A stretch of 64,000 nucleotides of DNA from Alexandriicola marinus (GTDB lineage Bacteria; Pseudomonadota; Alphaproteobacteria; Rhodobacterales; Rhodobacteraceae), in NCBI RefSeq assembly GCF_004000435.1, contig NZ_RBVZ01000001.1, forward strand, positions 1,255,034 to 1,319,033, in the 5' to 3' direction. Below the pieces are notes generated by a model. That model was given only the letters and a program-made list of their open reading frames with translations. It was not told where the DNA came from and searched no databases. Within the stretch, counting starts at the first letter, position 1, and each line of letters starts with the position of its first letter. This document shows, piece by piece, positions 62,123 to 64,000 of this stretch. Made by a program: the position numbers and the translations under genes.

Positions 62123-62332
62123 TCAGATTTCTTCGCCGTCGCCCATGGCGACGATCTTCTCCGGCGGCCGCTCGACCGGGCGCAGGTCGCGGTCCTCGGG
62201 CGGCGTCTTGTCGACGAAGATCTCGTCGCCTTCGTCCATCGAGATGATCCGGTCGGTTGTCCCGCCCTTCGTATCGGCCATCAGCGGCCCGGCGCTCAGC
62301 GCGAGGGCGGTGGCAAGCATCAGTCGGGTCAT
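62123..62332 (-). CDS. Small secreted peptide precursor, array copy 5
   Basis: 69 residues, protein identical to copy 3 (motifs RIISMDEGDEI and KIVAMGDGEEI). The spacer upstream of it differs from those of other copies: GTGAGTAGC replaces GGTCAAAGC around 62361-62369. Confidence 0.88.
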   Translation of the reverse strand: MTRLMLATALALSAGPLMADTKGGTTDRIISMDEGDEIFVDKTPPEDRDLRPVERPPEKIVAMGDGEEI

Positions 62333-62381
62333 GGGTCTGTCTCCCTGTCTGGTGTGGTCCGGTGAGTAGCGGCGCGAGCGC

Positions 62382-62591
62382 TCAGATCTCCTCGCCGTCG
62401 CCCATATTGACGATCTTCTCCGGCAGCGTCTCGACCGGGCGCGGGTCGCGGTCTTCGGGCGTACGGGAAGAGACGGAGAGTTCGTCGCCTTCGTCCATCG
62501 AGACGATCCGGTCGGTCATCCCGCCCTTCGTATCGGCCATCAGCGGCCCGGCGGTCAGCGCGAGGGCGGTGGCAAGCATCAGTCGGGTCAT
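62382..62591 (-). CDS. Small secreted peptide precursor, array copy 6 (variant linker)
   Basis: 69 residues. The signal peptide and both motifs are kept (RIVSMDEGDEL, KIVNMGDGEEI). The segment after the first motif is replaced: SVSSRTPEDRD stands where other copies have FVDKTPPEDRD. The reading frame and length are unchanged, so this is a local patch of substitutions at about 62461-62480 and not an indel. Confidence 0.86.
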   Translation of the reverse strand: MTRLMLATALALTAGPLMADTKGGMTDRIVSMDEGDELSVSSRTPEDRDPRPVETLPEKIVNMGDGEEI

Positions 62592-62640
62592 GGGTCTGTC
62601 TCCCTGTCTGGTGTGGTCCGGGTCAAAGCGGCGAGAGTGC

Positions 62641-62850
62641 TCAGATCTCCTCGCCTTCGTCCATGTTGATGATCGTCTCCGGCGGCCGCTCGACCGGGCG
62701 CAAGTCGCGGTCCGCGGGCGGCGTCTTGTCGACGAAGATCTCGTGGCCTTCGTCCATCGAGATGATCCGGTCGGTTGTCCCGCCCTTCGTATCGGCCATC
62801 AGCGGCCCGGCGGTCAGCGCGAGGGCGGTGGCAAGCATCAATCGGGTCAT
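62641..62850 (-). CDS. Small secreted peptide precursor, array copy 7 (promoter-proximal)
   Basis: 69 residues, first in the direction of transcription. The motifs are RIISMDEGHEI and TIINMDEGEEI; the second begins with Thr instead of Lys. Its upstream sequence differs from the inner spacers and has a strong GAGGAGGAT ribosome site. The divergent LytTR gene starts 142 bp away. Confidence 0.88.
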   Translation of the reverse strand: MTRLMLATALALTAGPLMADTKGGTTDRIISMDEGHEIFVDKTPPADRDLRPVERPPETIINMDEGEEI

Positions 62851-62941
62851 GGTTATCCTCCTCGGTCAGAAAGCGGGCACAGAGCCGCGGCGCATTTCCG
62901 AAAAAGAGAGGTCGCGAAATTTCCTTGCGCTCAAGGGCCTC

Positions 62942-62971
62942 TTCGTGAATTGGTAAAGTATTTCGTGAATT
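62942..62971. promoter_or_regulatory. Candidate LytTR binding site: TTCGTGAATT direct repeats
   Basis: TTCGTGAATT at 62942-62951 and again at 62962-62971, a 20-bp step, in the divergent promoter region between the peptide array and the LytTR gene. LytTR proteins usually bind two ~9-10-bp direct repeats about two helical turns apart. The site ends 21 bp before the LytTR start and lies about 92 bp upstream of the first array gene. Confidence 0.65.
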
Positions 62972-62992
62972 TTCCGGATTTGCAGATTGGCG

Positions 62993-63745
62993 ATGCGCGA
63001 AAAAGTCATTGAACTTGCGACAGATAGGAAGATTCTGATCTTCCTGATCCTCGTGATCGGCTTCACGATTCTCGGACCCTTCGGCACCTACGAGCTGTTC
63101 GACCCCTGGGCGCGGCTGGTCTTCTGGAGCGTCGTGATCACCGGGATCGGCGCTCTGATGCATTTCGGCATCGTGCTTGCCCTCAAGGGCGCCGGGTTGC
63201 AGAGCCTGCCCTGGCCGGTGCGCATCGCCATCGGCGCGATGGTCGCCGCGGTGCCCAGCGTCGGGGTCGTGATCTTCGTCACGGCCTTCATGTTCGAGAC
63301 CGGCGTCAGCCCCGGCGCCTTTCCGGTGATCTGGCTGCAGGTGGCCGTCATTGGCACCCTTGCGGGCATCGTCGAATACAAGCCGCCTTCCGCGCCGCCA
63401 GAACCGGAACCCGAGCGGCCGGTTACCACACGGTTTCACAAGCGGCTCCCCGAAGGCGCGCCCCACGACATCGTCTCGCTGTCGATGAACGACCATTATG
63501 TCGAGGTCACGACAACCGAGGAGCAGCACTTGGTCCTCGTGCGGTTCTCCGATGCGCTGGACGAACTGGACGAGCTCGACGGCCTGCGTCTCCACCGCTC
63601 GCACTGGGCGGCAAGAGCGCATCTGCGATCCCTGATCAAACGCGGGCGCCAGCTTCGGGCGGTGCTCTCGGACGGACGGGAACTGCCGGTCAGCAACAGC
63701 TACGCCGGACAGCTGCAAGACATTCTGGAGCTCGAGGAGGTCTGA
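62993..63745 (+). CDS. Membrane-anchored LytTR family transcriptional regulator
   Basis: A 250-residue protein. Four predicted helices span about residues 12-30, 40-62, 77-100 and 109-126 (KILIFLILVIGFTILGPFG, LVFWSVVITGIGALMHFGIVL, IAIGAMVAAVPSVGVVIFVTA, VIWLQVAVIGTLAGIVEY). A Pro/Glu-rich linker leads to a C-terminal LytTR DNA-binding domain (HDIVSLSMNDHYVEVTT, DGLRLHRSHWAARAHL, LSDGRELPVSNSY). There is no receiver domain. I use the ATG at 62993; a TTG two codons earlier is possible and neither has a strong ribosome site. It is divergent from the peptide array and its likely regulator; the membrane part could sense the exported peptides (inference). Confidence 0.9.
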   Translation: MREKVIELATDRKILIFLILVIGFTILGPFGTYELFDPWARLVFWSVVITGIGALMHFGIVLALKGAGLQSLPWPVRIAIGAMVAAVPSVGVVIFVTAFMFETGVSPGAFPVIWLQVAVIGTLAGIVEYKPPSAPPEPEPERPVTTRFHKRLPEGAPHDIVSLSMNDHYVEVTTTEEQHLVLVRFSDALDELDELDGLRLHRSHWAARAHLRSLIKRGRQLRAVLSDGRELPVSNSYAGQLQDILELEEV

Positions 63746-63748
63746 CAA

Positions 63749-63775
63749 CGGGCAGACGACCCTGCGTCTTGCCCG
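63749..63775 (+). other. Hairpin after the LytTR gene
   Basis: CGGGCAGACG at 63749-63758 pairs with CGTCTTGCCCG at 63765-63775 (one bulged base) around a 6-base loop, starting three bases after the LytTR stop codon. There is no U-tract, so it may be a weak or factor-assisted terminator. Confidence 0.45.
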
Positions 63776-64000
63776 GCAGCGGCGCTATCGCTTCGCGCTT
63801 CGGCGTGCGGCAACCTCTGAATGGTTTGCCTGTCCGAGCATCGCCACCGCGGTGACGGCAGGCATTGCCGGCCGAGAGAACGGATGTCAGGCCGAAAGCC
63901 GACACGGTAGTGCTCAGCCCAATCCGGATGATCCTAGGAACAGCGACACGATCCGGCCACAGCCGGATCAGGGGACCGCTTTCGAAAAGGCAAGTGGCGG
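63776..64000. other. Window end without a recognisable gene
   Basis: No open frame with recognisable motifs or a ribosome site was found in the last 225 bases. A reverse-strand frame (63690-63905) overlaps the LytTR gene and looks like a shadow. Confidence 0.4.

Larger units (their letters stand above)
61087..62850 (-). repeat. Tandem array of seven 259-bp gene units
   Basis: The seven stop codons lie at exact 259-bp steps (61087, 61346, 61605, 61864, 62123, 62382, 62641). Each unit is a 210-bp gene plus a 49-bp spacer that carries the next ribosome site. Unit order from left to right is A-B-C-B-C-D-E by protein sequence, so a two-unit block has itself been duplicated. Confidence 0.97.

Noticed and set aside
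61087..62850. The regular repeats could be taken for a CRISPR array or for plus-strand repeat proteins (open frames of 200-320 codons on the plus strand).
   Set aside because: The period is 259 bp with coding content, leaders and ribosome sites on the minus strand; there are no short repeats with unique spacers. The plus-strand frames are Arg/Ser/Pro-rich shadows.
63690..63905. A 71-codon minus-strand frame at the window end.
   Set aside because: It overlaps the 3' end of the LytTR gene and has no ribosome site or recognisable motif.

Overview
The window reads as high-GC alphaproteobacterial chromosome, most likely Rhodobacterales (Roseobacter-type). The reasons are the dense ABC and TRAP importers for organic solutes, the Gfo/Idh/MocA oxidoreductases, the PepSY/two-component pair and the codon use. 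No rRNA, tRNA, CRISPR array or intact mobile element was seen.

Layout. 1-6.4 kb: a leftward sugar/polyol ABC operon (isomerase, binding protein, dehydrogenase, ATPase running off the left edge), divergent from a ROK regulator followed by a binding-protein-like gene with no signal peptide. 6.4-9.7 kb: a tetratricopeptide-like exported protein, a small lipoprotein and an SGNH-hydrolase-like protein. 9.8-26.1 kb: a large muropeptide/amino-sugar salvage locus. It holds a GntR/UTRA regulator, a Dpp-type peptide importer, a serine hydrolase, anmK, murQ, a GlcNAc/MurNAc kinase, nanE, a sugar ABC importer and a second GntR/UTRA regulator. Repeated TGGTAT half-sites 11 bp apart lie in its control regions. 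26.6-35.1 kb: a TRAP importer operon with hydrolases acting on amide or ureide bonds, under an XRE-cupin regulator. 35.4-47.5 kb: a second sugar/polyol island (ABC importer, two Gfo/Idh dehydrogenases, zinc alcohol dehydrogenase, GMC oxidoreductase) bounded by decayed IS3 and IS6 transposase fragments. Its apparent regulator is a winged-helix domain fused to an ABC solute-binding domain. 47.6-56.0 kb: VIT1-type metal transporter, dead P-type ATPase, and a PepSY/flavin system (ApbE, PepSY-flavodoxin-reductase fusion, DUF2271, poly-aspartate protein, PepSY protein, cytochrome b561 remnant, OmpR/histidine kinase pair). 56.7-58.0 kb: MFS transporter.

58.2-63.8 kb is the most unusual part. Seven tandem genes, repeating at exactly 259 bp, each encode a 69-residue Sec-type precursor of a small acidic peptide; each peptide carries an 11-residue motif twice. 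A 923-residue RTX/VCBS/FG-GAP surface protein follows 51 bp downstream in the same direction. Upstream and divergent is a four-helix membrane protein with a LytTR DNA-binding domain. Between them lie two TTCGTGAATT direct repeats 20 bp apart, the geometry expected of a LytTR site. This looks like a self-contained secreted-peptide/LytTR system that I do not recognise as described.

A second theme is cytoplasmic use of solute-binding domains. The HTH-SBP fusion at 42.6-44.3 kb and the signal-less binding protein at 5.3-6.4 kb both look like intracellular ligand sensors derived from periplasmic binding proteins.
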